Notes under the pieces: generated by a model
The model's input: the letters and a program-made list of their open reading frames with translations, nothing else
Databases searched by the model: none
What the model was told of the DNA's origin: nothing
Part shown: in pieces, positions 35,515-44,982 of the stretch
Layout: each line of letters opens with the position of its first letter
Numbering within the stretch: the stretch's first letter is position 1
NCBI GenBank assembly: GCA_004294095.1
Contig: RDZR01000038.1
Span: 1 to 53,835, forward strand
DNA length: 53,835 nt
Origin: Verrucomicrobiota bacterium
GTDB taxonomy: Bacteria; Verrucomicrobiota; Verrucomicrobiia; Verrucomicrobiales; Akkermansiaceae
Direction of reading: 5' to 3'
Made by a program: the position numbers and the translations under genes

Positions 35515-37224
35515 CTATTGCTTGCCGAGCCGAGTGACAAATTCGTCTAACAAAGAATTGAGCCGCTTCTCTTTGGCGATCGCTCGCGGTTGATCAAAGC
35601 CAATCCACACCGCTGTGGCACCACTGGGCCCGAGGCGCATCATCCACGCATCTCGCTCCGAGCCGGTTGCTCCTACAAAGTTGCGAGTGCTATTGCTGCT
35701 TTTGAGCACGCTCAGCGCTTCATCCGCCGCTTGGGATGAGAGCGCGGCATTCAAAAATGGCTTCATCTGATAGATTTTTTCACCCGCTGCGTTGCGAATT
35801 TCACGAATAAAAATCGGCTCCGGACGTTTGCCGCGATTTCCCAAAGTCGCCAAACCGATGGACATCTCTAACGGAGTCGCCGCCACGGATCCGCGGAAAA
35901 GATCTTCTGTTTTTAAAAACGGTCCATCAAAGCCGCAACGTTTCGCGATGCGCTCAACTTCCGCCGGACCGATTTGCCTGCCCGTCTGCATCGGCCGCCC
36001 AGGCAGCACCAATTTCCCCCGCTCCGCTGCGGCGGCGGCGACGAATGGCTCGAAGGCTGAGCCGAGATCGCGGCTAGAGCGAGTGCGATCAAAACGGGAG
36101 TGGCGGAAATCGCGGCCACCGATGAGCGCGAGCACCTCACCGGTCGTTGTTTTGGTCGTCACCGCAGCGTATTGCAAATAGGTTGGCTCGCTGTTAGATG
36201 TGTGTTCCGCAATCGATGTATGCTGCCAGCTTGTTTCACTTTCCAATGCTTCGACGGCATGAGTCAGCTCTTGCTCCACACGGGTTTGCCAGCCCATGTC
36301 CAAAGTGGTGTAAACTTTCAGCCCGCTGATGGCGGATCCGTCAAGCTCAAGCCAGCGATCCAGTGCGCGGCGCACTGCTTGCATGGCATAAGACGTTTGA
36401 TTCGATTCGGTGCTGTCTGCAGCTAAATGAACTGGCTCGTTGGCAATGCGATCACTCTCAGCGCGATCGATCGCTTTCATCGCCACCAAGCGATTGAGCG
36501 TCTGCCGCCGCTGCTCCAGTGCGGCGGGCAAATTCCGCAATGGCGAAAAAATATGCGGACCACGAATGATTCCGACAATCAACGCGCACTCCCCTTTGGA
36601 AAGCTCGCGAGTGCTTTTCCCAAAATACGTTTGCGCCGCTTGCTCGATACCGTCCGCACCCGCGCCGAAGTAAATGCGGTTGAGGTAATTTGTTAGAATT
36701 TCATCCTTGGTGTAGTGCGCTTCTAACCGAAGTGTCAGCGCGATTTCCAAAAATTTTCGATGCAACGATTTTTGCTTCATTTTGAAACAATTTCTCGCCA
36801 GTTGCATGCTCAACGTCGAGGCACCTTGGGTGAAACTGCGGTCTTTGAGATTGCGCACCGTCGCCCTCGCCAACCCGCGGACATCGACTCCGCCATGCTC
36901 AAAAAAACGGGCATCCTCTCGCGCTCGCAGCGATAAAACCAAAAAATCGGGAATATCTTCGCGTTTGACCAACTTGCGCGAAGCTGCGCCGCTCACTTCG
37001 ATTTCTTGCCCGTGGCGATCGAAATACTGGGTGCCGGCGGGTAGTTTTTTGACTTCCGCCATGTCAAACTGCCGCGCCAGCATGAAGTAATATAACACAC
37101 CACAAGCAATGACGATGGTGCCGAAAATGCCGCACAAAAAACCCAATTTCATGATCCCATGCGTCCATGTTGGCAAGCAGCGCTGCCATAAAGGTTCAGG
37201 AGCAATCGGACGCCAAGTGGACAT
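35515..37224 (-). CDS. GT51 peptidoglycan glycosyltransferase with degenerate transpeptidase domain (PBP1-like)
   Basis: 569 residues. There is one N-terminal membrane helix (IMKLGFLCGIFGTIVIACGVLYYFM). An intact GT51 domain follows: REDARFFEHGGVD with the catalytic Glu, GASTLSMQLARN, and LTNYLNRIYFGAGADGIEQAA. The second half aligns with a class A PBP transpeptidase, but the key motifs are lost: the SxxK position reads SAFE (Ser389, Glu392), the KTG box reads ATG (Ala519-Thr-Gly in GATGSERDAW), and no SxN is recognisable. It should polymerise glycan from lipid II but not cross-link it. It is also shorter than classic PBP1a proteins. Confidence 0.88.
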   Translation of the reverse strand: MSTWRPIAPEPLWQRCLPTWTHGIMKLGFLCGIFGTIVIACGVLYYFMLARQFDMAEVKKLPAGTQYFDRHGQEIEVSGAASRKLVKREDIPDFLVLSLRAREDARFFEHGGVDVRGLARATVRNLKDRSFTQGASTLSMQLARNCFKMKQKSLHRKFLEIALTLRLEAHYTKDEILTNYLNRIYFGAGADGIEQAAQTYFGKSTRELSKGECALIVGIIRGPHIFSPLRNLPAALEQRRQTLNRLVAMKAIDRAESDRIANEPVHLAADSTESNQTSYAMQAVRRALDRWLELDGSAISGLKVYTTLDMGWQTRVEQELTHAVEALESETSWQHTSIAEHTSNSEPTYLQYAAVTTKTTTGEVLALIGGRDFRHSRFDRTRSSRDLGSAFEPFVAAAAAERGKLVLPGRPMQTGRQIGPAEVERIAKRCGFDGPFLKTEDLFRGSVAATPLEMSIGLATLGNRGKRPEPIFIREIRNAAGEKIYQMKPFLNAALSSQAADEALSVLKSSNSTRNFVGATGSERDAWMMRLGPSGATAVWIGFDQPRAIAKEKRLNSLLDEFVTRLGKQ

Positions 37225-37353
37225 GAGAAGGGTGATGCAAAAACAGCGGCTGAGGCAGACTGTCGCGCGCTGTATGATTCTGCAAGCTCATCCCCGTGCC
37301 GCAATCACATTTGGCATTTGACAATCGTGGGTGATTTATCGCCAGCATGGCAC

Positions 37354-37908
37354 ATGATTCGAGATATTGTGCAATATGGCCATCCGGTCCTGCGCCTACG
37401 TTGCCGCGATGTGGATGCGAACGATCAGCAGCTCACCGATCTAGTCGCTGATATGTTAGAAACGATGAAAAATGCCAACGGCGTCGGCCTCGCTGCACCT
37501 CAAATCGGCATCGATCTCAGACTCGCAGTGATCGATATTTCCCACGATCCTGAATCGATCACTTATCTAACAGTCAATGGCAGCGATGCGGAGTTGGACT
37601 CGATCATGCCGCTGGTTTTCATCAATCCGGAATTGGAGTATGGAGCTGAAAAAGAATTCGGCACCGAAGGTTGTTTAAGCATTCGCGGCATCACCGCTGA
37701 GGTGAAACGCCCTGAAGCCGTCAAAGCCACTTTGCCGCAACTCGATGGATCCACACTTGTGATCGAAACGGATGGCCTGCTCGCCAGGGCACTGCAACAT
37801 GAAATCGATCACCTCAATGGGGTTCTTTTCGTGGATCGCCTGCCAGCAGTGGCTAAAGTGACGATGAAAAATCGTTTGAAAAGACTGTTAGAAAAGTCCG
37901 ATTCTTAG
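37354..37908 (+). CDS. def: Peptide deformylase
   Basis: Removes the formyl group from the N-terminal Met of nascent proteins, using a metal ion. 184 residues from the ATG at 37354 (MIRDIVQYGHPVLR), the conserved Def beginning; the frame is open to a TTG at 37318 that adds no family sequence. All three motifs are present: GVGLAAPQ, EGCLSI with the metal Cys, and QHEIDHLNG with the two metal His and catalytic Glu. Between motifs 1 and 2 an insertion (DPESITYLTVNGSDAELDSI) is longer than in E. coli. Convergent with the ligase fusion gene, whose end is 9 bases away. No fmt gene is adjacent. Confidence 0.95.
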   Translation: MIRDIVQYGHPVLRLRCRDVDANDQQLTDLVADMLETMKNANGVGLAAPQIGIDLRLAVIDISHDPESITYLTVNGSDAELDSIMPLVFINPELEYGAEKEFGTEGCLSIRGITAEVKRPEAVKATLPQLDGSTLVIETDGLLARALQHEIDHLNGVLFVDRLPAVAKVTMKNRLKRLLEKSDS

Positions 37909-37917
37909 AAAATTTAT

Positions 37918-40626
37918 CTACAACTGCACCAGGCTACGGGCAGTTTGCAGCGTATCAATTTCCGCGAGTGTTTTATCATGGCGGACGCACTTGATCCGCG
38001 GAAATCGCAACGCCAGACCAGAATCGTGGCGTTTGGATGCGCGGATGGAATCAAACGCCACTTCGATGATCACTTCTAGAACCACTTCGCACTTGCGTCG
38101 CTCTTTCCTGAGCGTGATTTTTTTGAAATGTTCTGTTAGAGTTTCTAACTCTTCATCCGTGAGTCCGGTGTAGGCCTTGCCGAGCGTGAGAAGCTTTCCA
38201 CTTGGTTCATCACGCACGGCAAATGTGTAATCGGAAAGCACCTCGGCACGCTTGCCATGACCTTGCTCAACGTGTGTCACCACGCAATCGAGCGTGGGCA
38301 TCACGCCTTTGAGTTTGATCCATGATTTCCCGCGCTTTCCTGGGCTGTAAAAACTGTTAGGGTCTTTCGCAATGAGTCCTTCATGCCGATTTTGCAGGGC
38401 GGTTTTGAAAAAACCTTCAATCGCATTCACATCGGCAGTCCGGTAGCATGGGATGGCTTCTAACATTTTTGGGAAATCTATCTGAGTGAGTCGCTGCCGC
38501 CGTTCGTGCAATGGTTGATCTAACAAATTTAGTTGTTGGTGCCACAGTAAATCAAAGGCGATCAAGCGCAGCGGGATTGAAGAAGTGGAATCGTCTGATG
38601 TTAGAAAGAGGTCGCTTTCCACCATTTTTCGGCCGAGGCGTTTTTGTAAATCCGCGAAGCCGAGTTTGCGTCCCTGCGCGTAAGCAATCAACTCGCCGTC
38701 GCAGATGAAATCATCATCCACGCTGAGAGCCGCCGTGATGATTTCCGGAAATTCATGATCCAAGCGGCGTAAATCACGGGAAAAAAGCGCAGCCTGCTTG
38801 CCGACTTTATGCAGTTGCACGCGGATGCCGTCATACTTCGGCTCTAGCCAATAAGGTGGCTCAAACGGCAGGCTCTCAAACATCGGCAATTGATCATCCT
38901 CATCGCGCTCGAGTGGCGAAGCGAGCATCGGACGGATTGGCACCAACGGCCGCAGTGAAGCGGATTCCAACGTGCCATGGCGGGCAAAAACCGCCGTTTC
39001 GCCAAGATCGCCTGTGAGCATGTGCGCCCGTCTCACCAATCCAACATCGCTGGAAAAAGCGTCTGCGATGGCGTCTTCCACCAAACTCGCCTTCAGACCG
39101 ATGCGCAAATCTCCGGTGATCAAGCGCACGATCGTCTCACTTTCCGCTGGGTGCAGCTGTTCAAAACGCGTGCTTAGAAGCGCCATGCGTTGATTGAAAC
39201 TGTTAGAATCAAGCAAGGATTGAAAGAATGCCTGGCATTCTAACAGACTGATAGATTGAGCTTGCAAGTGCAGTTCTTGCAGCAACAAGCGGGCGGTGCG
39301 AGCCATGTCATTTTGTGCGAGGGAAATTTCCCGATATCGTTCTTCACGAGCGCCGCGCACTGCCAACAATGCTTGCCGGATTTGTGCCGAGCCCACTCGC
39401 AAAGCACGATGGCCAGATGCTCGGCTAAAAATTTCTCCGCCCAACCAACGTGCGGCGATGCCAAGAGTTTCGTTATTCTCTAACTGTTTGAAATAGTTGG
39501 CTAGGTAATCGATTTTTGCCAAACGGCTATTGGTCTCTGCAATCAAGCGGCACAAGTCACTGAGATCCGCCAAGCCACAGATCGGGCGCTGATGCCGCGG
39601 AGCAAGTTTGGCGGCAGTGCTCGCAGCTTTAGTTTGCGGAAAAAGCTTAAAATCTAACTGATCCGTTCCATTGACGGACCACGCATCGATCCCACGAAAT
39701 CTCAGATCCGCAGCAAATTCCTTGGTGTAGCCGTGGATAGTTAGCACTCGCTGCGGGTGCACCCGTTGCACACAATCTAACAGCGAAGGGTAATCCGCAT
39801 GATCAGAAAGCGGAAAGCATTCATCCACTTGATAGCGGAACTTCGCACCGGGTTGCAGCGCCCAGCCGGTCAGCATCGCCGTCCGTTTTTGGCGTAAATT
39901 GCGAATCGCCCGGGAGCGCACGGCATTCGGTGGCGCGATGAGCACATGGCCAGCCGGCACATGTGCGGCAAACGTTTCACTATCTGATAGAATATCGAGT
40001 CCCGCATCGCGACACGCTGTGGACATGGCGGCTACCGTGGGATGAAGCATCACCGGAATGCCGTGCTCAGCAAACAACGCTTGAGCTTCTTGAGCCTTAC
40101 CCAAGGCGTAGCCAAAGAACACAGGCGTATCGCCATCGGCCAGCGCATCTTCGACAAAGCGTAGCATCTTTGACTCAATTTCCATGGCTGGAGGAAAGAC
40201 CCATTGCGGCAAGCCAAAGGTCGTCTCCATCACCAATTGATCCGCGCGCAGCAGACTGATCGCCTCGCTCGTTTTGCCTTTGCGCATTTTGAAATCGCCG
40301 GTGTAAAGCAGCGTCGCTTGATCCTGCAAACGAGTGACGTGAAGCATGGCAGAGCCGAAAATATGGCCTGCGGGCAACATTCTAAGACGAAAGCCGCGCA
40401 CTTCGATTGTTTCATGAAATGGCATCGGCCGCATTTTGCCACTGCCCATCCGGAACCTTTTTTCTAACAAATATGCAGTGATTTCAGAACAACACACGGC
40501 ATCGTGCCTCGCAAAATGATCGGCATGTGCGTGCGAGATAAAGGCCCATGGTTTTGCGTCCCAAGGGTCAAGCCACAGGTCGAGCTCCGGCAGATGCAAG
40601 CCGCGGTTAAATCGAATTTCAATCAC
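37918..40626 (-). CDS. Fusion of metallo-beta-lactamase DNA exonuclease and ATP-dependent DNA ligase
   Basis: 902 residues from a GTG at 40626 (VIEIRFNRGLHLPELDLWLDP); an ATG at 40689 is the alternative. The first ~340 residues are a beta-CASP/MBL nuclease (SHAHADH at ~28-34, GHIFGSAML, TGDFKMRKG, FPLSDHADY), matching the ligase-associated exonuclease family. The rest is an ATP-dependent DNA ligase with an N-terminal helical domain, the nucleotidyl Lys in EPKYDGIRVQ (~594), EGLIAKDPNSFYSPGKRGKSWIKLK, and an OB-fold end. In many bacteria these are two adjacent genes that often accompany an Lhr helicase; here they are one chain, and no helicase gene is adjacent. A DNA repair role is inferred. 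Confidence 0.88.
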   Translation of the reverse strand: MIEIRFNRGLHLPELDLWLDPWDAKPWAFISHAHADHFARHDAVCCSEITAYLLEKRFRMGSGKMRPMPFHETIEVRGFRLRMLPAGHIFGSAMLHVTRLQDQATLLYTGDFKMRKGKTSEAISLLRADQLVMETTFGLPQWVFPPAMEIESKMLRFVEDALADGDTPVFFGYALGKAQEAQALFAEHGIPVMLHPTVAAMSTACRDAGLDILSDSETFAAHVPAGHVLIAPPNAVRSRAIRNLRQKRTAMLTGWALQPGAKFRYQVDECFPLSDHADYPSLLDCVQRVHPQRVLTIHGYTKEFAADLRFRGIDAWSVNGTDQLDFKLFPQTKAASTAAKLAPRHQRPICGLADLSDLCRLIAETNSRLAKIDYLANYFKQLENNETLGIAARWLGGEIFSRASGHRALRVGSAQIRQALLAVRGAREERYREISLAQNDMARTARLLLQELHLQAQSISLLECQAFFQSLLDSNSFNQRMALLSTRFEQLHPAESETIVRLITGDLRIGLKASLVEDAIADAFSSDVGLVRRAHMLTGDLGETAVFARHGTLESASLRPLVPIRPMLASPLERDEDDQLPMFESLPFEPPYWLEPKYDGIRVQLHKVGKQAALFSRDLRRLDHEFPEIITAALSVDDDFICDGELIAYAQGRKLGFADLQKRLGRKMVESDLFLTSDDSTSSIPLRLIAFDLLWHQQLNLLDQPLHERRQRLTQIDFPKMLEAIPCYRTADVNAIEGFFKTALQNRHEGLIAKDPNSFYSPGKRGKSWIKLKGVMPTLDCVVTHVEQGHGKRAEVLSDYTFAVRDEPSGKLLTLGKAYTGLTDEELETLTEHFKKITLRKERRKCEVVLEVIIEVAFDSIRASKRHDSGLALRFPRIKCVRHDKTLAEIDTLQTARSLVQL

Positions 40627-40733
40627 GCCACGAATCGATCCTTTCTGATGGTTGAGAATTTTCCAACTCTCAATTATCAGGCCGATCACTCTGCTTTACC
40701 TTTGGTGAAATTTGGCTAGGTTGGTTTTTATCG

Positions 40734-41465
40734 ATGGAGGAGAATGCCAAGCTAGATACGTTGCAGACATTGGAACTTGCCGATGGAGTCAGCATCCGCC
40801 TGAGAGTTTCAGGCCCGATCTTGCGTGGCCTCGCCTATGCGTTGGATCTGATGATACGGCTGGTCATTTTCATCGCTGCGGTGGTCATCATCTCGTATCT
40901 TGATTTTGCAGTTGGAGATAAGGTGGCTCAAGGGATCTATCTGTTAATTTGGTTTGCGCTTGATTGGTTTTATCCGATTGTTTTTGAAGTCGGAAAACAT
41001 GGTGCGACTCCGGGGAAACTCATGCTCGGGCTGCGCGTGGTGCAAGTGAGCGGCGCGCCCATCACTCTGGGGCAAGCAGTCATTCGCAATTTTATGAGAT
41101 TCATCGATAGCATGCCATTTTTCACGTATGGCTTCGGATTAGCTTCGTGCGTTGCGAGCCAACGTTTCCAACGCCTGGGTGATCTAGCAGCCGGCACATT
41201 GGTGATTTATCATCGCATGCCAAAGGCGGTGCAGATGCCGACGCCTCCGCCGCTGGCTGCGGTGCAGGTGCCGGTTGCGTTGTCGAGAGACGAGCTTTTT
41301 GCGCTGGCGATGTTTCGCGATCGGGCAAGTCTTTGGTCCGAAGCGAGGAGGATCGAAATCGCCAACCAAGCGACTGAACTCACAGGAGCTGAGGGAGTCA
41401 CCGGCATGAATCGCCTGTTAGGAATGGCCCACTGGACTCACCGGCAAACTACGCACCGCCAATGA
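40734..41465 (+). CDS. RDD-family membrane protein, first gene of the MoxR operon
   Basis: 243 residues. The RDD domain (residues ~30-165) shows the family Arg and Asp positions (ILRGLAYALDLMIRLVIF, HGATPGKLMLGLRVVQ, RNFMRFIDSMPF, QRLGDLAAGTLVI), with three or four membrane helices. The function is unknown; it commonly accompanies SpoIIM and MoxR genes. A Pro/Ala-rich linker and a short helical tail follow. Its stop overlaps the spoIIM-like start in an ATGA, so the two are translationally coupled. The promoter region (~45-107 bases) is shared with the divergent ligase-fusion gene. Confidence 0.85.
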   Translation: MEENAKLDTLQTLELADGVSIRLRVSGPILRGLAYALDLMIRLVIFIAAVVIISYLDFAVGDKVAQGIYLLIWFALDWFYPIVFEVGKHGATPGKLMLGLRVVQVSGAPITLGQAVIRNFMRFIDSMPFFTYGFGLASCVASQRFQRLGDLAAGTLVIYHRMPKAVQMPTPPPLAAVQVPVALSRDELFALAMFRDRASLWSEARRIEIANQATELTGAEGVTGMNRLLGMAHWTHRQTTHRQ

Positions 41466-42436
41466 ATTCAAGCGATTTTGAACAACTGAATCACCACCGT
41501 TGGGAAGAGTTTGAAAAACTTCTCACCCATGTCGAGAAGGGTCGTGATCATCCCGATAAACAACTTTTACCCAAACATTTTCGGGAAATTTCTGCGGATC
41601 TATCACTTGCGCAATCACGCATGGCCTCCTCCCACGTGATCGATCGGCTCAACGCGCTGGTGATCCGCGCGTATGAGCAAATCTATCAGAATAAACGCGG
41701 CACGCTGGATGTGGTGATGCGTTTCATCATGATCGATTTTCCGATTGCTGTTAGAAAAGATTGGCGGCTTTTTTGGTTATGCAGCGTGATTTTTTGGTTG
41801 CCGTTTTTTTGCATGATGTTTTCTGAAAATATAGATGCGCGTTGGGTGCAGGCGGCTTTGGGCCCAGAAGGAATGGCCTCGATGGAGCAAATGTATGGTG
41901 GGAAAGAGCAGCAAATCGCCCACCTGCGCGAAGAATTCGGCTCGAATTTCATGATGTTTAGTTTTTACATTTATAACAATGTGGCGATTGATTTTCGCAT
42001 CTTCGCGGGCGGCATTCTCGCTGGGCTGGGGACTTGTTTTTTCCTCGCCTTCAATGGCTTTTACTTGGGAGCCGCCGCTGGTTATGTGAACCATGCGGGA
42101 AATCCGGAATCATTTTGGACCTTCGTCGCCGGGCACTCATCCTATGAACTGTTAGGAATGATCATCGCTGGCATGGCCGGCATGCGCATCGGTATGGCTA
42201 TTTTGCATCCGGGAAGATTGCCGAGAGTTAGGGCATTGGTGCAAGGTGCGAAGCAAGCGTTGCCGCTCATTTATGGTGCCGCCATGCTGACGACGCTTGC
42301 CGCGCTGGTGGAGGGGTTTTGGTCTGCTGAGCCGCATCCGTCGATGGTCAAATACGCGGTTGGCATCGCGGGGTGGATCGGACTCAGTGCCTATTTGATT
42401 TGCATGGGAAGGAGTCGCAAAAAACATGCAGCTTGA
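41462..42436 (+). CDS. SpoIIM (stage II sporulation protein M)-family membrane protein
   Basis: 324 residues. The N-terminal helical segment (FEKLLTHVEKG, LPKHFREISADLSLAQSR, LNALVIRAYEQIYQ) is characteristic of DUF95/SpoIIM proteins of non-sporulating bacteria. About five or six membrane helices follow, with the GILAGLGTCFFLAFNGFYLGAAAGY and GHSSYELLGMIIAGMAGMRIG motifs. The organism need not sporulate: this family regularly occurs beside RDD and MoxR genes. It overlaps the genes on both sides (4 and 11 bases). Confidence 0.88.
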   Translation: MNSSDFEQLNHHRWEEFEKLLTHVEKGRDHPDKQLLPKHFREISADLSLAQSRMASSHVIDRLNALVIRAYEQIYQNKRGTLDVVMRFIMIDFPIAVRKDWRLFWLCSVIFWLPFFCMMFSENIDARWVQAALGPEGMASMEQMYGGKEQQIAHLREEFGSNFMMFSFYIYNNVAIDFRIFAGGILAGLGTCFFLAFNGFYLGAAAGYVNHAGNPESFWTFVAGHSSYELLGMIIAGMAGMRIGMAILHPGRLPRVRALVQGAKQALPLIYGAAMLTTLAALVEGFWSAEPHPSMVKYAVGIAGWIGLSAYLICMGRSRKKHAA

Positions 42437-43892
42437 GACCATCACTGCGGTGCTCAGGCCGCGCACCGAGTGGGAAGCTGTCGATATGGGGTTTGCCATG
42501 ATTCGTCGTGATTTTTGGACGGTGTGGCTGGCGTGGTTATTGACCATGCTGCCGATGACCGCCGTCTTGGTTTGGCTTTTGTGGGATTCATACCCGATGC
42601 TGATGATGATGATTTTTTGGTGGGGAAAATCAGCGGGTTCGCGCATTGTTTTATACGTGATTAGCCGTCGGCTTTTTGGAGAAAATCCAAGCTGGCGATC
42701 AATTCTGTTAGAAATTCCCAAAGCATGGACGAGGCGATTTTTCTATCGATTTCTGTGGGCACGTTTTTCACCATGGCAGCCGGTGACGATGCCAGTGGGA
42801 GAACTTGAGGGATTGCGAGGAAAGAACTATCAAAGCCGCGTGCGGCAGCTTCTCATGCGTGGTGAATCGACAGCGTTCACGCTCTACTCGCTGGCGGAGC
42901 TGCTCAGCGTATGGATCGCTTTTGCGCTGTTAGGGCTAGCGATCATGTTGATTCCGGAGGGGCAATTGAATTGGCGAGAAATCTGGGTGGAAAATTACGA
43001 TCCAAGCACGCCATTCACGATTCCCTTGCCGATTCTTCAAGGAATAGCGCTGGCCATGATGATTTCATTTTCTCTAACCGATATTTTCCTATCAGGTGCA
43101 GGCTTCGGAGTTTATTTGAACAATCGCACATGGTTAGAAGGTTGGGACGTGGAATTGGCCTTTCGCAAAATGAATGGCCGGTTGGCGAAGGGCATCGGTT
43201 TTTGCCTCGTCTGTTTGTTTGTTTTCGGCGCGCCCACGGTGCAAGCAGAGGATCAACGCACGGCATCTGAGGTGATCGCAGAAGTCAAAAGCCATCCTGA
43301 TTTTAAGGTCCATAAGGTGGTCCAGCGTGTGCCCATTTCCAATCAGGATGAGAAGCCAAAAAAGTCGCACGCTTGGGTGAAATTTTTGGCTCAGTATGCC
43401 GATTTGCTCAAAGGCATTTTGCTCGTGTTAGCAATCGGCTTGGCCGTCTGGCTGATCTGGAAATTTCGTCATTTGTTGCAGCGGCCGATTGCGTTAGATT
43501 CAACTGCATCGCATGCTACTTCCGGCCAACACCTGACCATCATGGGAATGGATACTAATCGGGCGAGCTTGCCGGATAACATTCCCGCTGCGGCATGGAC
43601 TTTTTGGTCACAAGGCAATCATCACGCAGCACTTGCCCTGTTGTATCGAGGTGCGATTTCACGCATCATTGAGCAAACACATGCTGAAATTCGTGAGTCC
43701 GATACCGAAGGTGATTGCGTGCGCCGCGCGAATGACATCGGGGCCGAGGCTCATCCCCAATTTTTTCAAAATCTAACCGAAAAATGGATTGCCTTTGCCT
43801 ACGCGGATCAGTTGCCGGATGAGACATCAATCCGCAGCATGTGCGAGCAATGGCCGTATGAAAAATCTTCTGAGAAACGGAGGCGGTTGTGA
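42426..43892 (+). CDS. DUF4129-containing membrane protein
   Basis: 488 residues. The N-terminal half has several membrane helices (WTVWLAWLLTMLPMTAVLVWLL; SVWIAFALLGLAIMLIP; ILQGIALAMMISFSLTDIF). A stretch with a signal-like break follows (FGAPTVQAEDQ), then another helix (ILLVLAIGLAVWLIWKF). The C-terminal ~95 residues are the DUF4129 domain (WTFWSQGNHHAALALLYRGAISRI). DUF4129 proteins occur with MoxR/DUF58 systems and some are transglutaminase partners; the role here is unknown. The stop overlaps the GTG start of the next gene. Confidence 0.8.
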   Translation: MQLETITAVLRPRTEWEAVDMGFAMIRRDFWTVWLAWLLTMLPMTAVLVWLLWDSYPMLMMMIFWWGKSAGSRIVLYVISRRLFGENPSWRSILLEIPKAWTRRFFYRFLWARFSPWQPVTMPVGELEGLRGKNYQSRVRQLLMRGESTAFTLYSLAELLSVWIAFALLGLAIMLIPEGQLNWREIWVENYDPSTPFTIPLPILQGIALAMMISFSLTDIFLSGAGFGVYLNNRTWLEGWDVELAFRKMNGRLAKGIGFCLVCLFVFGAPTVQAEDQRTASEVIAEVKSHPDFKVHKVVQRVPISNQDEKPKKSHAWVKFLAQYADLLKGILLVLAIGLAVWLIWKFRHLLQRPIALDSTASHATSGQHLTIMGMDTNRASLPDNIPAAAWTFWSQGNHHAALALLYRGAISRIIEQTHAEIRESDTEGDCVRRANDIGAEAHPQFFQNLTEKWIAFAYADQLPDETSIRSMCEQWPYEKSSEKRRRL

Positions 43893-44977
43893 AGATAGCG
43901 AAAATCATTCTCGCACTGATCGGGCTTAGCCTTTCCTCATGCGAATTTGAAGAAATCGAGCGAGAGATCGGCTACGAAGGAGCGGCCAAAGCCAATCCGT
44001 GGCTTGCACTGGAAAGGTTTTGCGAAGCCTATGATTGGAATGTGAGCCAGATCCCGACATGGCGCGCACCTAACGAATCTGATGCGATGTGCATCATCCC
44101 GGCGAGTCTGCTGAACAATGAAACGTATGTGCAGGCCGCTGAAAGATGGACTCAACGTGGCGGCCACATGATTATTTTAATCGATCATGCGGAAAGCTAT
44201 TCGAATGATTGGTTACTTCTTTCATCATCCACCGCGCAGATCACTCCCGCGCTTGAAAAATGGTTAGAGCGCATCGGCCTGAGCATCCAACACCATGCTC
44301 GATTACCTAACAAATCTGCAGAACCTGCCGATCTTGAAAATGGATTGAAGCTCGCGATGGATAGCCCATACAGCATCGATACGCCGACGAAAAAATCCCT
44401 CAAATGGGTATCGATGGCACTCGGCGAGGGCATGATCACCATACTCTCAGATGCCTCCATTTTTCGCAATCGATGGATTGGGGATCACGACCATGCGGAG
44501 TTTTTGAAAAATTGGTTAGATGCCACTCCTAAGCATGGAAACTTGCTGATATATCGCGGCGGGAAACTATCATTGTGGGAGTTATTGCGCGATGAAATCG
44601 GCTTAGTTCTAATCGCCCTCGTCATTTGCTTTGTGGTCTGGTTATGGATCAATCTCAAACGCTTCGGCCCGATCGATTCCAGCCAAGAGCCTGAAACCCT
44701 ACGCCGCTTTGATCAGCACTTGGAGGCAACTGGGCACTATCTTTGGCGGATAGATCGTGCGGCGGAAGCGATGAAATCTGTTAGAAATCAGGTGTTAGAT
44801 CGGATCCCACGAAGTAAGCAACAAGAAGAACATTTCACCGCCAAACTCGCGGAAAGATGCCAACTTCCGGAAAATGATGTGGAGCTGGCGATCAATGATC
44901 ACGCGCCAAGAGATAGCTCTGAGTTTATCCGAAAAGTCGCCACCTTACAAAAAATCAACCACTCCCTCAATCCTTAG
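43889..44977 (+). CDS. DUF4350-type lipoprotein/membrane protein
   Basis: 362 residues with a GTG start overlapping the previous stop (GTGA). The N-terminus (MKIAKIILALIGLSLSSC) has an LSSC lipobox. The middle fits the DUF4350 fold, a GATase-like domain (MCIIPASLLNNETYVQAAERW, RGGHMIILIDHAE). One membrane helix near residue 240 (LVLIALVICFVVWLWINL) is followed by a cytoplasmic helical tail with RFDQHLEATGHYLWRIDRAAEAM. These parts recur in MoxR operons of several phyla. The biochemical function is unknown. Confidence 0.8.
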   Translation: MKIAKIILALIGLSLSSCEFEEIEREIGYEGAAKANPWLALERFCEAYDWNVSQIPTWRAPNESDAMCIIPASLLNNETYVQAAERWTQRGGHMIILIDHAESYSNDWLLLSSSTAQITPALEKWLERIGLSIQHHARLPNKSAEPADLENGLKLAMDSPYSIDTPTKKSLKWVSMALGEGMITILSDASIFRNRWIGDHDHAEFLKNWLDATPKHGNLLIYRGGKLSLWELLRDEIGLVLIALVICFVVWLWINLKRFGPIDSSQEPETLRRFDQHLEATGHYLWRIDRAAEAMKSVRNQVLDRIPRSKQQEEHFTAKLAERCQLPENDVELAINDHAPRDSSEFIRKVATLQKINHSLNP

Positions 44978-44982
44978 ATCCA

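Noticed and set aside
41462-42436. Sporulation function for the SpoIIM-family gene
   Set aside because: The family is common in non-sporulating bacteria next to MoxR genes, and no other sporulation gene is here.
42152-42721. 189-residue minus-strand frame
   Set aside because: Antisense to the SpoIIM/DUF4129 genes, which have clear family motifs.
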